This document shows, in pieces, positions 25,866 through 34,636 of a stretch of 37,407 nt of DNA. Below the pieces are notes generated by a model, which saw only the letters and a list, made by a program, of their open reading frames with translations, did no database searches and was not told the DNA's origin. Both the position numbers and the translations under genes were made by a program. Origin of the DNA: Microcoleus sp. LEGE 07076 (GTDB lineage Bacteria; Cyanobacteriota; Cyanobacteriia; Cyanobacteriales; Microcoleaceae); NCBI RefSeq assembly GCF_015207455.1, contig NZ_JADEWV010000047.1, forward strand, positions 1 to 37,407, in the 5' to 3' direction. Within the stretch, counting starts at the first letter, position 1, and each line of letters opens with the position of its first letter.

Positions 25866-28211
25866 ATGGATAGCAGACAAGATTACCAACCCTTCACACC
25901 CAAATCAAATGGCAAACGGCCGGACTTTTCGGCTCACAACTACAGAGATACGTTCCCCCAGGAGACAGAAGAAGAAAAGCTAGACTTGTCCTGGCTCGCA
26001 GGCGTTCTGCGCCGCCGCCTCCCGGTGATGGCTGCGGCCACCATTGCTTTGAGCGCTCTCGCCGGAACAGCGATCGTCATCACTTCTAAAACTATCACAA
26101 TCGAGTATGAAGGCTCCTTTTCCCTGTTAGTAGAACCAGCCACCGCTGAAGGTTTGCTATCCAAACAATTAGACAACACCGTAGCGGCAGACTTAGCAAA
26201 AATTAATATAGAAGGAATTAGTTTAGTAGACTACGAAACCCAAATTAGGATTTTGCGAAGTCCCAAAATGATGGACCCAGTAGTCAAGGAGTTGCAAACT
26301 TGGCATTCCAAGATGACCTATAGCGAACTGATGTCTAAACTGTCGATCAGCCGCATCAGTTACACAAAAGATGGCAAACAGCAAGGCACAAAAATTTTAG
26401 AAGTTCGCTACAAAGATTCAGACCCAAAAAAGATTTACGGCGTCTTGGATAAAATTTCTAAAGCTTATCTAGAGTACAGCTTGCAGCAGCGCCTGACAGG
26501 TATCAATCAAGGCATTAAATTTATAGATATGGAGATGCCAAAGCTCCGAGAAAGAGTCGAAGTTCTGCAACTGCAAGTCCAAAGACTGCGGCAGCAAAGC
26601 AACTTGTTTGACCCCCAGCTAGAGGGAAAATCTCTGTCAGAACAAGTTCAAAGCATTCGAGGTCAGCAAGTAGGAATCCGAGTCCAGCTAAAAGGGATGC
26701 GTAACCTCTACCAAAGCTATGAAAAATTGCTTAAAGAAAATAATCCCCAGGGGTTGCTGATGACCCAAGGACAAGCTTACGCAGGACTGTTAGGTCAAAT
26801 CCAGAAAATAGACTCGGATTTGTCATTCAAATTAGCTCAGTACAGAGAAGACAGTTTACCAGTTTTAGCACTGCGAAAAACTCGGGAAGAATTGATTTTA
26901 ACCGCGAGTCAACAAGCAAAAGAAGTGGTGATGGGAAATTTAGAGACCCAAATCAAAGAATTTGAAGCGCGCGATCGCGAAATGACTGCTTTGCAAAAGG
27001 ATCTCAACCAAAAAATTAGAAATTTTTCAGTAACAACGCGGCAATACGACAATTTACAGCGGGAACTGCAAGTAGTGACTAAGAGTTTGTCGGACTTCTT
27101 GGCAAAACGAGAAGCCTTGCGGATTGATGCAGCTCAGCAGCAAATACCTTGGGTGCTGATCAATCCTCCGGAAATTCCGCTAGACAAATTCGGTAGGTTT
27201 GTGACAGCTACGGTCAAACAAACCAAAAAACAGTTAGCGCTGGCGGTAATTCTAAGCGGTCTGCTGGGCATAGCAGTCGGCTTGCTCGTAGAGGTGCTAA
27301 ATAATGTTTTCCACACTCCAGAATCACTGAGAACAGCCACAAGATTGCCGATACTAGGGGTGATTCCGTTTACCAAAAAAGTCAAGCGCCGGCGGGTCCC
27401 CAGACCGAGGAAACTTACATCAGCTCGATCGAACTCGAAGTCAAAAGTCGAAGTTGTCGAACCTATAGAAGTTGTACCTACTGCTCGGATGCAGGGTGCC
27501 GCCAAAAGTATTTTTAGCGACTTGGACTATCAATTTTTAGAAGCATTTCGATCGCTCTACACGAACATTCACTTGCTGAGTGCAGGTAGGACAATTCGAT
27601 CGCTCTTAGTCGGTTCGGCATCCGCCGGAGACGGCAAATCTACAGTAGCTTTGCACCTGGCCGCGACAGCAGCAGCAGTGGGACAGCGAGTATTGTTAGT
27701 AGATGCAGATTTGCGCTGCCCGCAACTGCACGCTAAGCTAGGACTGCCAAACCTGCGCGGGCTCGGCGATGCCATCTCCACGGATCTCAGCCTCAACGAC
27801 GCGATTGTGCGAGCGCCCAACCAAGAAAACTTGTTCGTACTCACCGCCGGCCAAATTCCTCCCGATCCGATCAAGCTGCTTTCTTCCAAAAAAATGCAGT
27901 ATCTGATGGAGCAATTTCAAGCATTTTTTGACTTAGTGATTTATGACACGCCGCCACTAGCAGGCTTGGCAGACGCCCACTTGATCGCAGCTCACACAGA
28001 CGCTACGATTATGGTCGTGCAAATTGCCAAAACAGACCGATCGCAAGTTAGCAAAGTTTTAGAAGAATTAAAAATTTCTGGAGCTTCCGTCTTGGGAATC
28101 GTAGCTAACGGCTGCAAAGACTCTACTCACAGTTACCGGCAGCGCCCGGTCGGTTTAGACACGATGTACGACCAAAAACTATCGGCTTTAGGTACAAAAA
28201 ATCAAAATTAG
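25866..28211 (+). CDS. Wzc-type polysaccharide co-polymerase and tyrosine kinase
   Basis: A 781-aa inner-membrane protein. It contains a Wzz domain with a first membrane helix at about 52-74 (LPVMAAATIALSALAGTAIV), a long coiled-coil periplasmic part (about 210-440), a second helix at about 456-478, and a BY-kinase domain. The kinase has Walker A SASAGDGKST (from about 585), Walker A' LLVDADLRCP (610-619) and Walker B LVIYDTPPLAGLADA (from about 690). It would control chain length with Wzy and Wza and autophosphorylate on tail tyrosines. That tail is weak here: only two tyrosines lie in the last 30 residues (HSYRQRP and DTMYDQK). Fusing Wzz and kinase is usual in proteobacteria and cyanobacteria. 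AGG lies 6 bases before the ATG. Confidence 0.9.
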   Translation: MDSRQDYQPFTPKSNGKRPDFSAHNYRDTFPQETEEEKLDLSWLAGVLRRRLPVMAAATIALSALAGTAIVITSKTITIEYEGSFSLLVEPATAEGLLSKQLDNTVAADLAKINIEGISLVDYETQIRILRSPKMMDPVVKELQTWHSKMTYSELMSKLSISRISYTKDGKQQGTKILEVRYKDSDPKKIYGVLDKISKAYLEYSLQQRLTGINQGIKFIDMEMPKLRERVEVLQLQVQRLRQQSNLFDPQLEGKSLSEQVQSIRGQQVGIRVQLKGMRNLYQSYEKLLKENNPQGLLMTQGQAYAGLLGQIQKIDSDLSFKLAQYREDSLPVLALRKTREELILTASQQAKEVVMGNLETQIKEFEARDREMTALQKDLNQKIRNFSVTTRQYDNLQRELQVVTKSLSDFLAKREALRIDAAQQQIPWVLINPPEIPLDKFGRFVTATVKQTKKQLALAVILSGLLGIAVGLLVEVLNNVFHTPESLRTATRLPILGVIPFTKKVKRRRVPRPRKLTSARSNSKSKVEVVEPIEVVPTARMQGAAKSIFSDLDYQFLEAFRSLYTNIHLLSAGRTIRSLLVGSASAGDGKSTVALHLAATAAAVGQRVLLVDADLRCPQLHAKLGLPNLRGLGDAISTDLSLNDAIVRAPNQENLFVLTAGQIPPDPIKLLSSKKMQYLMEQFQAFFDLVIYDTPPLAGLADAHLIAAHTDATIMVVQIAKTDRSQVSKVLEELKISGASVLGIVANGCKDSTHSYRQRPVGLDTMYDQKLSALGTKNQN

Positions 28212-28283
28212 ACCAATTTTGATGGCTGCGGCGGCGGGTGCGGGAAACGGACAGCCTCGCAGCCCCTTGATTTTTTCACAAAG

Positions 28284-28310
28284 GTATCATTTGACTAAAG
28301 AAAATGATAC
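28284..28310. promoter_or_regulatory. GTATCATTT dyad between the kinase and receiver genes
   Basis: GTATCATTT (28284-28292) and AAATGATAC (28302-28310) are perfect inverted repeats spaced 9 bases apart, about 70 bp after the kinase stop. This could be an operator of the receiver gene or a weak terminator. No T-run follows. Confidence 0.4.
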
Positions 28311-28464
28311 ACTAACGTACAGAGCCTCGCGTGTCAACCGAGATTGCGCGGATCTTTGAGATTTCGCGATAATTACTTAGAAAATGATTGGGAAATGAGC
28401 AAACGTGGGTAAAATACATCTAGCAGAGCGCAATCTCGATCGAGACAAGACACCTTTGAAGGCT

Positions 28465-28494
28465 AACGTTAATGTGAACGTTAATGTGAACGTT
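28465..28494. repeat. AACGTTAATGTG direct repeats upstream of the receiver
   Basis: The 12-mer AACGTTAATGTG occurs twice in a row, followed by AACGTT (28465-28494). Each copy contains the palindrome AACGTT at a 12-bp interval. The array sits 31-60 bp before the preferred start of the response regulator gene, a usual place for regulator-binding sites. Confidence 0.55.
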
Positions 28495-28524
28495 TCAACC
28501 CAGAAACTTGGTAGGGATTATTCT

Positions 28525-28890
28525 ATGAGTACAGTTATGGTTGTTGACGATAGCGTCACTCTGCGGGAGATGATCGCCGACTTGCTCAAAGGTAGGGGGC
28601 TCAACGTCACGGTAGCTAGCGATGGCGTAGAAGCTCTAGAGCAAATCAAGGCCAACCGCCCGGATTTAGTCGTTCTGGATATTGTGATGCCCCGGATGAA
28701 CGGCTACGAAGTCTGTCGCAGGCTCAAAAGCGACCCGAAAACTCAGAATTTGCCGGTGGTAATGTGTTCGAGCAAAAGCGAAGAGTTCGATCGCTACTGG
28801 GGAATGAAACAAGGAGCCGACGCTTACATCGCCAAGCCATTTCACCCTCAAGAATTGGTGGGAACTATCAAGCAACTGCTGCGGGGTTGA
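28525..28890 (+). CDS. Single-domain response regulator, PilH/CheY-like
   Basis: A 121-aa receiver without output domain. The phospho-acceptor is Asp52 (VVLDIVMP), with the acidic pair Asp8-Asp9 (VVDDSVTLRE), Ser82 and Lys104 (AYIAKPF) completing the active site. The sequence resembles PilH/PixH-type receivers that act with CheA-like kinases on type IV pilus motility, for instance DRYWGMKQGADAYIAKPF. The longest frame starts 40 codons earlier (28405), but that extension is low-complexity (NVNVNVNV) and derived from the direct repeats, so Met41 is used. It follows the polysaccharide kinase gene by 313 bp, suggesting a link of export and motility signalling, which is inferred from position only. 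Confidence 0.82.
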   Translation: MSTVMVVDDSVTLREMIADLLKGRGLNVTVASDGVEALEQIKANRPDLVVLDIVMPRMNGYEVCRRLKSDPKTQNLPVVMCSSKSEEFDRYWGMKQGADAYIAKPFHPQELVGTIKQLLRG

Positions 28891-28952
28891 GACAGAGGAA
28901 TAGGGATCAAAAAATGTTTTGAGTGCTGCCGATTTCTGCTTCTGCAGCCTCT

Positions 28953-29450
28953 CTAAACTACTCGATTGACAATAGTCCAAACATCCCCGTCCGATCGCAC
29001 GTAGGGAACAGAAATACTTTTAAATCCTGTGATAAAAGGCTTGTAATAAATCTGCCAGTAGCTGGGGCTAATTTGGTCGGCGATCGCTTTTAGTTCCTTC
29101 ACTTCGGCCGCTAGTTCGGCTGCAAGTTCGTTAATCCGTTCAGCGTGTCCGCGAGCGAGAACTCTTCCCTCTTCCACTTGCTGCTCCATCGGACTAATTC
29201 TTTGCAAATTTACCGACTGCTGCTGTTTTTGACTCAATTGAGCAGACAAAGCTGCGATCGCATCATCTATTCCCTTAACTTCTGCCGACACTTCTGCTGT
29301 TTCCCTCGCGTGACGGCGGTAAGCATCGGCGATCGCTTGGGGCGAATCGCTGGCCGGTTCAGCAGCGCCAATGCTAAGCTGCTGGCGTTCCCGGCGCAAG
29401 ACCTCAATCTGAGAGCAAATTGCCTCTATGTCTGTCTGAAGTTTGTCCAC
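28953..29450 (-). CDS. Coiled-coil hypothetical protein
   Basis: A 165-aa soluble protein rich in Ala, Glu, Gln and Leu. Residues about 1-125 show heptad-like patterns (MDKLQTDIEAICSQIEVLRR and INELAAELAAEVKELKAIAD), indicating a long two-part coiled coil. The last 40 residues are different and aromatic (SPSYWQIYYKPFITGFKSIS), perhaps a small globular cap. The start is GTG without a strong Shine-Dalgarno. It converges on the receiver gene, leaving 62 bp. I do not recognise the family and assign no function. Confidence 0.65.
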   Translation of the reverse strand: MDKLQTDIEAICSQIEVLRRERQQLSIGAAEPASDSPQAIADAYRRHARETAEVSAEVKGIDDAIAALSAQLSQKQQQSVNLQRISPMEQQVEEGRVLARGHAERINELAAELAAEVKELKAIADQISPSYWQIYYKPFITGFKSISVPYVRSDGDVWTIVNRVV

Positions 29451-30071
29451 TTAGATTACCGCGTGGTTTTTGGATATCTTAGCATTTTAACAATACCTGT
29501 GCAACCGGAAACTAGATCGGATAATTGGCTTTGAAATTGTATATTTTTGGAGTTGCTCCAACATAACCCCAGCCGAAAAAAAAATCATCGCGGCGCAAAG
29601 TAAGGAGTTTTTACCTATTGATTTTTCTTGATTTTCGGGGTATTATTTAAATAATGGGAGTGGTGATATAAATTTTAAAATTGCCACTATTTCTATTATC
29701 TAAATAATACATTGTCAATCTTTCGTTGTCAAGCTTTTGACCCAAAAAACAGGCGAATTTTTAATAATTTATTAAAAAAATAATTTTTAGAAGTAGGGGA
29801 GAAGTTGACAGGAGAGAAAGCGTTGATCAACGCAAATATTTTTAAGATAGGAAAGCGATTGTGGCAATTGTAGTGTAGAGTGTGTTTGCGTTGGGGACGA
29901 TCGCACTGCACGGAAAAAAGGATAATTCCGAGTGCAGTGGCGAACAAGAGCAGTGCTGGAGGCAGCGGCAGCAAGAAAGCGATTTTTTGAACCGAGATTG
30001 AGTATTGTGGGTAAATATAGTAGTTAAAAACCGGATTTCTAGTAGTCCGCGCGATCGGCAACTCAAAAGAA
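29451..30071. other. 620-bp AT-rich gap with palindromes
   Basis: No credible gene. The minus-strand frame at 29729-30124 overlaps the ispH 3' end and has no start signal. AT palindromes are ATTATTTAAATAAT (29642-29655) and AATTTTAAAATT (29671-29682). A larger stem-loop is CACTGCAC/GTGCAGTG (29904-29911, 29932-29939), continued by GGA/TCC after a short bulge; it lies 133-168 bp downstream of the ispH stop and could contribute to transcript ending. The gap also holds the promoter of the coiled-coil gene, not identified. Confidence 0.45.
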
Positions 30072-31277
30072 TTAGACAATAACAGTGGCTTTGAGCGCAA
30101 AAATGCGATCGATCGCATCCTCAACTACTTTATCTGGAGTCGAAGCACCAGAAGTCACACCCACGACAATATTACCATCAGGCAGCCAATTGTGGGTAAC
30201 GACTAAATCTGCCCCCAAAGGCTTGTGTTCGATGCGATTGCCCGGTAAGATGCGATCGGCAGAATCAATGTGATAAGAAGGAAGAGTTTTGTCGATCGCA
30301 ATTTCCTGCAAGTGGGTAGTATTAGAAGAATTAAAACCGCCAATTACCAGCATCAAATCCAACTTTTCCTCAACCAAACTCAACATAGCATCTTGCCGTT
30401 CCTGAGTTGCATCGCAGATAGTATTAAAGCTGAGAAAATGTTCGTTAAGATTAGACGGGCCAAACTTCCGCATCATCGTCTTTTCAAACAACTTGCCAAT
30501 GTTTTCAGTTTCAGTTTTGAGCATAGTAGTTTGGTTAGCAATCCCGACACTGTCCAAATCCACATCTGGGTCAAAACCAGAAGAACAAGCCTTGCTAAAC
30601 TTAGCAATAAACTCAGCGCGGTCGCCTCCGTGCAAAATATAATTGCTAACATATTCAGCTTCCGGCAAATTCAGGACAATCAAATACTTATTAGCAAAAG
30701 AACTGGTAGCAACAGTTTCCTCATGCTTGTACTGACCGTGAATAATCGAAGTATAATCTTTCTTCTTGTGCTTCTCAACAGTATTCCAAACCTTAGAAAC
30801 CCAAGGACAAGTAGTATCAACAATCTTGCAGCCCTTATCGTTAAGTAACTGCATTTCTTGAACGCTAGCCCCAAAAGCAGGTAAAATCACCACATCACCG
30901 CTACCGACAACCGAAAAGTCTTTTTGTCCATTTTCAACAGCAATAAAACCAACATCCATATCGCGCAAATGCTGATTTACAGAAGGATTGTGAATAATTT
31001 CATTAGTAATCCAAATCCGTTCAGAGGGGAAATGCTGGCGAGTCTCGTAAGCAATAGCCACAGCGCGTTCCACGCCCCAGCAAAAGCCAAAAGCCTCAGC
31101 CAGCCGGATAGTGACAGCACCGCGTTCGAGTCTGTAATTGTTGTCGCGAATTTGCTGGATCAGACTGCTTTGATAAGCTGTCTGCATCACACTCGCTACC
31201 TCAGCTTCGTGGCCGAAACCCTTGCGGTGGTAGTTTTCCGACTGTTGGAGCGATCGTTTAAAAGCTTTAGTATCCAT
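30072..31277 (-). CDS. ispH: 4-hydroxy-3-methylbut-2-enyl diphosphate reductase
   Basis: A 401-aa enzyme catalysing the last step of the MEP isoprenoid pathway, reducing HMBPP to IPP and DMAPP, essential for carotenoids, phytol and quinones. The three cysteines of the iron-sulfur cluster are visible: Cys66 ([12 protein letters not shown]), Cys157 ([11 protein letters not shown]) and Cys288 ([13 protein letters not shown]). The length and N-terminal extension of about 50 residues are typical of the cyanobacterial/plant type, longer than the roughly 310-residue bacterial form. [11 protein letters not shown] and TSGASTPD are further conserved blocks. The ATG lacks a strong Shine-Dalgarno. Electrons come from ferredoxin in this group. 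Confidence 0.95.
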   Translation of the reverse strand: MDTKAFKRSLQQSENYHRKGFGHEAEVASVMQTAYQSSLIQQIRDNNYRLERGAVTIRLAEAFGFCWGVERAVAIAYETRQHFPSERIWITNEIIHNPSVNQHLRDMDVGFIAVENGQKDFSVVGSGDVVILPAFGASVQEMQLLNDKGCKIVDTTCPWVSKVWNTVEKHKKKDYTSIIHGQYKHEETVATSSFANKYLIVLNLPEAEYVSNYILHGGDRAEFIAKFSKACSSGFDPDVDLDSVGIANQTTMLKTETENIGKLFEKTMMRKFGPSNLNEHFLSFNTICDATQERQDAMLSLVEEKLDLMLVIGGFNSSNTTHLQEIAIDKTLPSYHIDSADRILPGNRIEHKPLGADLVVTHNWLPDGNIVVGVTSGASTPDKVVEDAIDRIFALKATVIV

Positions 31278-31412
31278 GCGGTATCGAGTTAAAATCTAGG
31301 TTGATTACCTTTGATTTTAGAAGGCCTGGGCGCGATCGGGATTATTTGATTGAGTAGCGAGGGATGAGATCTGCTATTTGTGCGATCGACACAGTCAGAG
31401 GGAAGAGGGAAT

Positions 31413-31678
31413 GAACCGCGAAGACGCGTTAGGCTTTCGCAGCGCGTAAGCGCTAGGACACGAAGGAAGAAGAAAGAAGAATGAGAGAATTGGGCGGACA
31501 GGTAGAAGAGTTGGCTTATAGAGCGATTGGGGCCGCGATCGAGGTGCATCGGCTTTTGGGCCCAGGATTTTTAGAATCAGTGTATCAGGAATCCTTAGAA
31601 ATTGAATTTCGGATGCGGGGGATAGCTTGTCACCCTTGTTGCTCTTCCTGCTTCGCGCTCTTTGCGCCTTCGCGGTTC
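31413..31678. repeat. Inverted GAACCGCGAAG repeats around the GxxExxY relic
   Basis: GAACCGCGAAG (31413-31423) and CTTCGCGGTTC (31668-31678) are perfect inverted repeats flanking the truncated gene. A palindromic insert (about 31425-31453, around GCAGCGCGTAAGCGC) interrupts the left arm. These sequences look like the ends of a small mobile or repeat-associated cassette. Confidence 0.45.
31481..31622 (+). pseudogene. Truncated GxxExxY protein
   Basis: The first 47 codons encode [40 protein letters not shown] and IEFRMRGI, the N-terminus of the GxxExxY family (PD-(D/E)XK-like fold, about 125 residues when full). The G..E..Y signature GFLESVY is present. After residue 48 the frame runs into repeat DNA ([10 protein letters not shown]) and then the antisense strand of amt, so the catalytic part is missing. 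The open frame formally continues to 31921, but I regard the extension as noise. Function is unknown even for intact members. Confidence 0.7.
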
Positions 31679-31681
31679 GTT

Positions 31682-31730
31682 AAAAAAAAAACTAAAAAAA
31701 GCGTAGAGATACAAATAACTGTATCTCTAC
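31682..31730 (-). terminator. Intrinsic terminator of the amt gene
   Basis: On the minus strand, GTAGAGATACA and TGTATCTCTAC form a perfect 11-bp stem (31703-31713, 31720-31730) with a 6-base loop, followed by a T-rich tail of about 20 bases (31702-31682). It lies 23 bases after the amt stop codon. Confidence 0.85.
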
Positions 31731-31753
31731 ACGATCGAACTTACCCTAAAAAA

Positions 31754-33199
31754 TCAGCTTCCCACCTTCTTGGGCGCAAACGGAGAACCAGATTCCAGCG
31801 AACTGAAACCGCCGGCAAAATCCTCACCGTAAGCTTCTTCTCCGTGTTGGCCGATATCCAAACCTTGGTCTTCAGCAGAGGAGAGCACTCGCAGTTCCAT
31901 AAACTGCCCCAAAAATTTTAAAATCACAAAAGTGCCGACAGCCGCAAAGACGTAAGTAGCGAGAACGCCTACAAACTGGGTGACGATTTGCCCTGGATTG
32001 CCGGCAAACAGCCCGTCATTTCCGGCAGCGTTAACGGCTTTAGTCGCAAACACGCCAGTCAGAATCGCGCCTACAGTTCCGCCCAAGCCGTGAATCGGGA
32101 AGGTATCCAAGGAGTCGTCAAATCCCAGCTTAGCGCGGAAGCTAACGGCGAAGAAGCAGCAAACGGAAGTGATCGATCCGATCATGATTGCCCCAATGGG
32201 GAGGACAAATCCTGCCGCGGGGGTGATTCCCACTAATCCAGCTAGGAAACCGCTAGCAATTCCGACTGCTGTGGGTTTCCCCCTGAGTACCCATTCCAGG
32301 ATTGTCCAAGTTAAGCCGCCGGCTGCTGTCGCAATCATGGTGGTGACAAAAGCTACTGTGGCTAGGGAACCGGATGCCAAAGCGCTACCGCCGTTGAAGC
32401 CAAACCAGCCGAACCACAGCAGTCCTATTCCTAGCAAGACGTAGGGTACGTTGTGGGGGGTGTGGGGCTTGTTTAAGTAATCTTTGCGGGGTCCGATCAT
32501 CCAAGCTGCTACCACTGCAGATACGCCGGAACTGATGTGCACGACTGTGCCGCCGGCAAAGTCTAATGCTCCGATCGCCCCCAGCCACCCTCTACCCCAA
32601 ACCCAGTGGGCTAAAGGCGAGTAGACGAAGGTTGACCACAGCAGCACGAACCAGAAATAGGTTTTAAATGTTACCCGTTCGACGATCGCCCCGGAAATTA
32701 AGGCTGGAGTGATGATGGCGAACATCATCTGGTACACCATGAACACTTGGTGGGGTATTGTCGGTGCGTAGCCGATCGGATCTGGTTTGTCTGCGGCAAC
32801 GTTGTTCAAAAACATCCAGTCGAAGCCGCCTATGAAGCTTTCCAATCCTTTGCCGAAACCTTCGGATGCGGGGGTGGAGACATCAAAAGCTAAGCTGTAA
32901 CCCCACAGTGTCCAGGTGACGCCGATCAGTCCCATCATGACTAAGCTCATCATCATGGTGTTGAGGACGTTGCGCGATCGCACCAGTCCTCCGTAGAAAA
33001 ACGCTAGCCCGGGTGTCATTAATAATACCAGCGCTGATGAAATTAACATCCACGCCGTGTCGCCGTTGTCGATCCCGTTTGATGGCAACACAGCCGCAGC
33101 AGCAGCAGGAGCTGCTTCTTGAGCTAAGGCATTGTCCGTCAGTGGCCCGATTAACACCCACAGTGCGATGATGGCGATCGTGAAACTTTTTTCGCTCAC
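31754..33199 (-). CDS. amt: Ammonium transporter, Amt family (1)
   Basis: A 481-aa membrane protein that imports ammonium. It has a signal peptide (about 1-26, ending ALAQ) and 11 transmembrane segments. The twin pore histidines are His221 ([10 protein letters not shown]) and His370 (TFPIHGLGG). Other family blocks are [33 protein letters not shown] and [15 protein letters not shown]. The C-terminal [14 protein letters not shown] is the usual cytoplasmic tail contacted by GlnB-type PII proteins in related transporters. The start is GTG, with AAGG 9 bases upstream. A perfect NtcA-type site lies about 245 bp upstream (33444-33457) and an intrinsic terminator follows the gene, so it is probably nitrogen-regulated and monocistronic. 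Confidence 0.93.
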   Translation of the reverse strand: MSEKSFTIAIIALWVLIGPLTDNALAQEAAPAAAAAVLPSNGIDNGDTAWMLISSALVLLMTPGLAFFYGGLVRSRNVLNTMMMSLVMMGLIGVTWTLWGYSLAFDVSTPASEGFGKGLESFIGGFDWMFLNNVAADKPDPIGYAPTIPHQVFMVYQMMFAIITPALISGAIVERVTFKTYFWFVLLWSTFVYSPLAHWVWGRGWLGAIGALDFAGGTVVHISSGVSAVVAAWMIGPRKDYLNKPHTPHNVPYVLLGIGLLWFGWFGFNGGSALASGSLATVAFVTTMIATAAGGLTWTILEWVLRGKPTAVGIASGFLAGLVGITPAAGFVLPIGAIMIGSITSVCCFFAVSFRAKLGFDDSLDTFPIHGLGGTVGAILTGVFATKAVNAAGNDGLFAGNPGQIVTQFVGVLATYVFAAVGTFVILKFLGQFMELRVLSSAEDQGLDIGQHGEEAYGEDFAGGFSSLESGSPFAPKKVGS

Positions 33200-33443
33200 G
33201 TTAGTTGTACCTTATAATACTCAGTAATTTTGTCAGAAGAGGGAGCCGATTGTAGATGCGAGGATTTTAGATGCAATAGTTATTTGGTTCTAATTCCCTG
33301 TTTTAGTCGAACACATCTTTAATAGATAATTTCCAAATCCTCAACTCCCCGACTTCCTATAGCCGGACTCATCTAAAATCGTCAACTATCGATCGAATGG
33401 TATGCGCCTTTTGGATTGCACCATTTGTACAAACTACTATTCT

Positions 33444-33457
33444 GTATTAATAGATAC
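33444..33457. promoter_or_regulatory. NtcA-type binding site upstream of amt
   Basis: GTATTAATAGATAC matches the NtcA consensus GTA-N8-TAC exactly. NtcA is the global nitrogen regulator of cyanobacteria and commonly activates amt genes. The site is 245 bp from the GTG start, so the leader would be long, and I found no -10 box at the usual 22-base spacing. No other clear site is in the gap. Confidence 0.5.
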
Positions 33458-33487
33458 TAAATACTAATTTTTATATTTATTAATCTA

Positions 33488-33514
33488 TCAGTGGCTACTT
33501 GACATAGCCACTGA
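33488..33514. terminator. Stem-loop between the SGNH and amt genes
   Basis: TCAGTGGCTA and TAGCCACTGA (33488-33497, 33505-33514) form a perfect 10-bp stem with a CTTGACA loop, about 145 bp after the SGNH stop on the minus strand. The tail is AT-rich but not a T-run. It may end the SGNH transcript before the amt promoter. Confidence 0.4.
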
Positions 33515-33658
33515 CAGCAGAGTATTGGGAAAGGGACACTTGAAGAGAGGGCGGGAGTTTTGAGTTGGGGAGAGTGGGAGAGTGTTGTACCAAATCCGCG
33601 TAATAATTACTTGATCCTCGATCTTTCTAACTAATGACTCTTGACTCAAAACTCATGA

Positions 33659-34522
33659 CTAATTTTTTAACTGCATCTGAGCGAACATTTGCAGGCCCGA
33701 TCGCCAAACCAGATAACCTCGATCGTTAAGGTGCAAGCCGTCTGTGCTGAGTTCGATTGGTAAATTGCCGTCAGCATCTGCAAACAGCGGCTGCAAATCG
33801 AGATACAAAGCATTTTCAGAATTAGCAATTTCTTGGAGTCGCCTATTGATGGCGCGAATCCGACTGTTAGGAATTGCCAACAGCCGATCGCGATTTTCCC
33901 AAGTTGCTTGTTCCCCGCTGTGCGGCAAAATCGACTGCACCACCACTTGTGCTTTCGGGTGAGCCCACCGCAAATCGCGAATAATCTGCCGCTGGTTGTC
34001 CAAAATCCCTTCGTCGCTGGCCCCCCGCAGCAAATCGTTAATCCCGATCATCACAAACACCGTATCGGGAGCAGTGCGATCGAACAACTGCAACCGCTTC
34101 AGCAAACCCACTGAAGTTTCCCCCGAAATCCCTTGATTGAGCCAAATGCGATCGGGCGGTAACAGCTTCGTCGGAAACCACATACTCAAAGAATCCCCGG
34201 CCAAAACACTTAGTTTTGGGGGTCGATTCGCCGCTGCGGCCTCAGCTTCTCGGCTCAACTGCGTTACCCACTGCTGGTAAGTCCATTTGTGTCGCGGCCC
34301 GGCAATTGGCAAGTCTAGGACTACCTTTGCAGAGTTTGTCGGCCCGGCAGACCCAATTAGTTCCTCAGTGCTTTCTGCTGTCACCGCAGCGCTGGCAGGA
34401 TAGCTTTCTGTGATGTTGTGTCCCCTGGCTAGTAGTTGAGCGACTGCGGCTATCAGTAGCGCGTTCGTCAGCAGAGATAGCAAAGCCCAAACCGGAACTC
34501 TTTTCGAGCGGCCCACTTCCAT
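33659..34522 (-). CDS. SGNH/GDSL hydrolase, membrane-anchored
   Basis: A 287-aa protein from the preferred start. The SGNH blocks are AGDSLSMWF (Ser149 when counted from 34636), NQGISGETSVGLLKRL (Gly), MIGINDLLRG (Asn) and the C-terminal STDGLHLNDRGY (Asp and His). Such enzymes cleave acyl or acetyl esters from sugars, lipids or peptides. An N-terminal membrane helix (VWALLSLLTNALLIAAVAQL) would leave the catalytic domain in the periplasm. The frame extends to a TTG at 34636, and Met20 (34579) is another choice, but the extra residues look non-native and Met39 (34522) puts a short basic head before the helix. It lies alone between two amt genes; substrate unknown. Confidence 0.75.
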   Translation of the reverse strand: MEVGRSKRVPVWALLSLLTNALLIAAVAQLLARGHNITESYPASAAVTAESTEELIGSAGPTNSAKVVLDLPIAGPRHKWTYQQWVTQLSREAEAAAANRPPKLSVLAGDSLSMWFPTKLLPPDRIWLNQGISGETSVGLLKRLQLFDRTAPDTVFVMIGINDLLRGASDEGILDNQRQIIRDLRWAHPKAQVVVQSILPHSGEQATWENRDRLLAIPNSRIRAINRRLQEIANSENALYLDLQPLFADADGNLPIELSTDGLHLNDRGYLVWRSGLQMFAQMQLKN

Positions 34523-34636
34523 CCCGTATAGGGATTTATGAGTTCTACTTCTTCTGCTAACTCCACCAAACTTCTCCATAAACTCAAGCGATTTGCAGAC
34601 ACCACACCGAATGATTAACAATGATTGCTGCATCAA

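Noticed and set aside
28405-28524. N-terminal 40-codon extension of the receiver
   Set aside because: Low-complexity NVNVNVNV sequence from a DNA repeat; receivers of this type start right before the VVDD segment.
29729-30124. 131-codon minus-strand frame overlapping the ispH 3' end
   Set aside because: It overlaps a certain gene, has no start signal and an irregular composition.
31481-31921. Full 146-codon reading of the GxxExxY frame
   Set aside because: Only the first 47 or so codons resemble the family; the rest is repeat DNA and the antisense strand of amt with its terminator.
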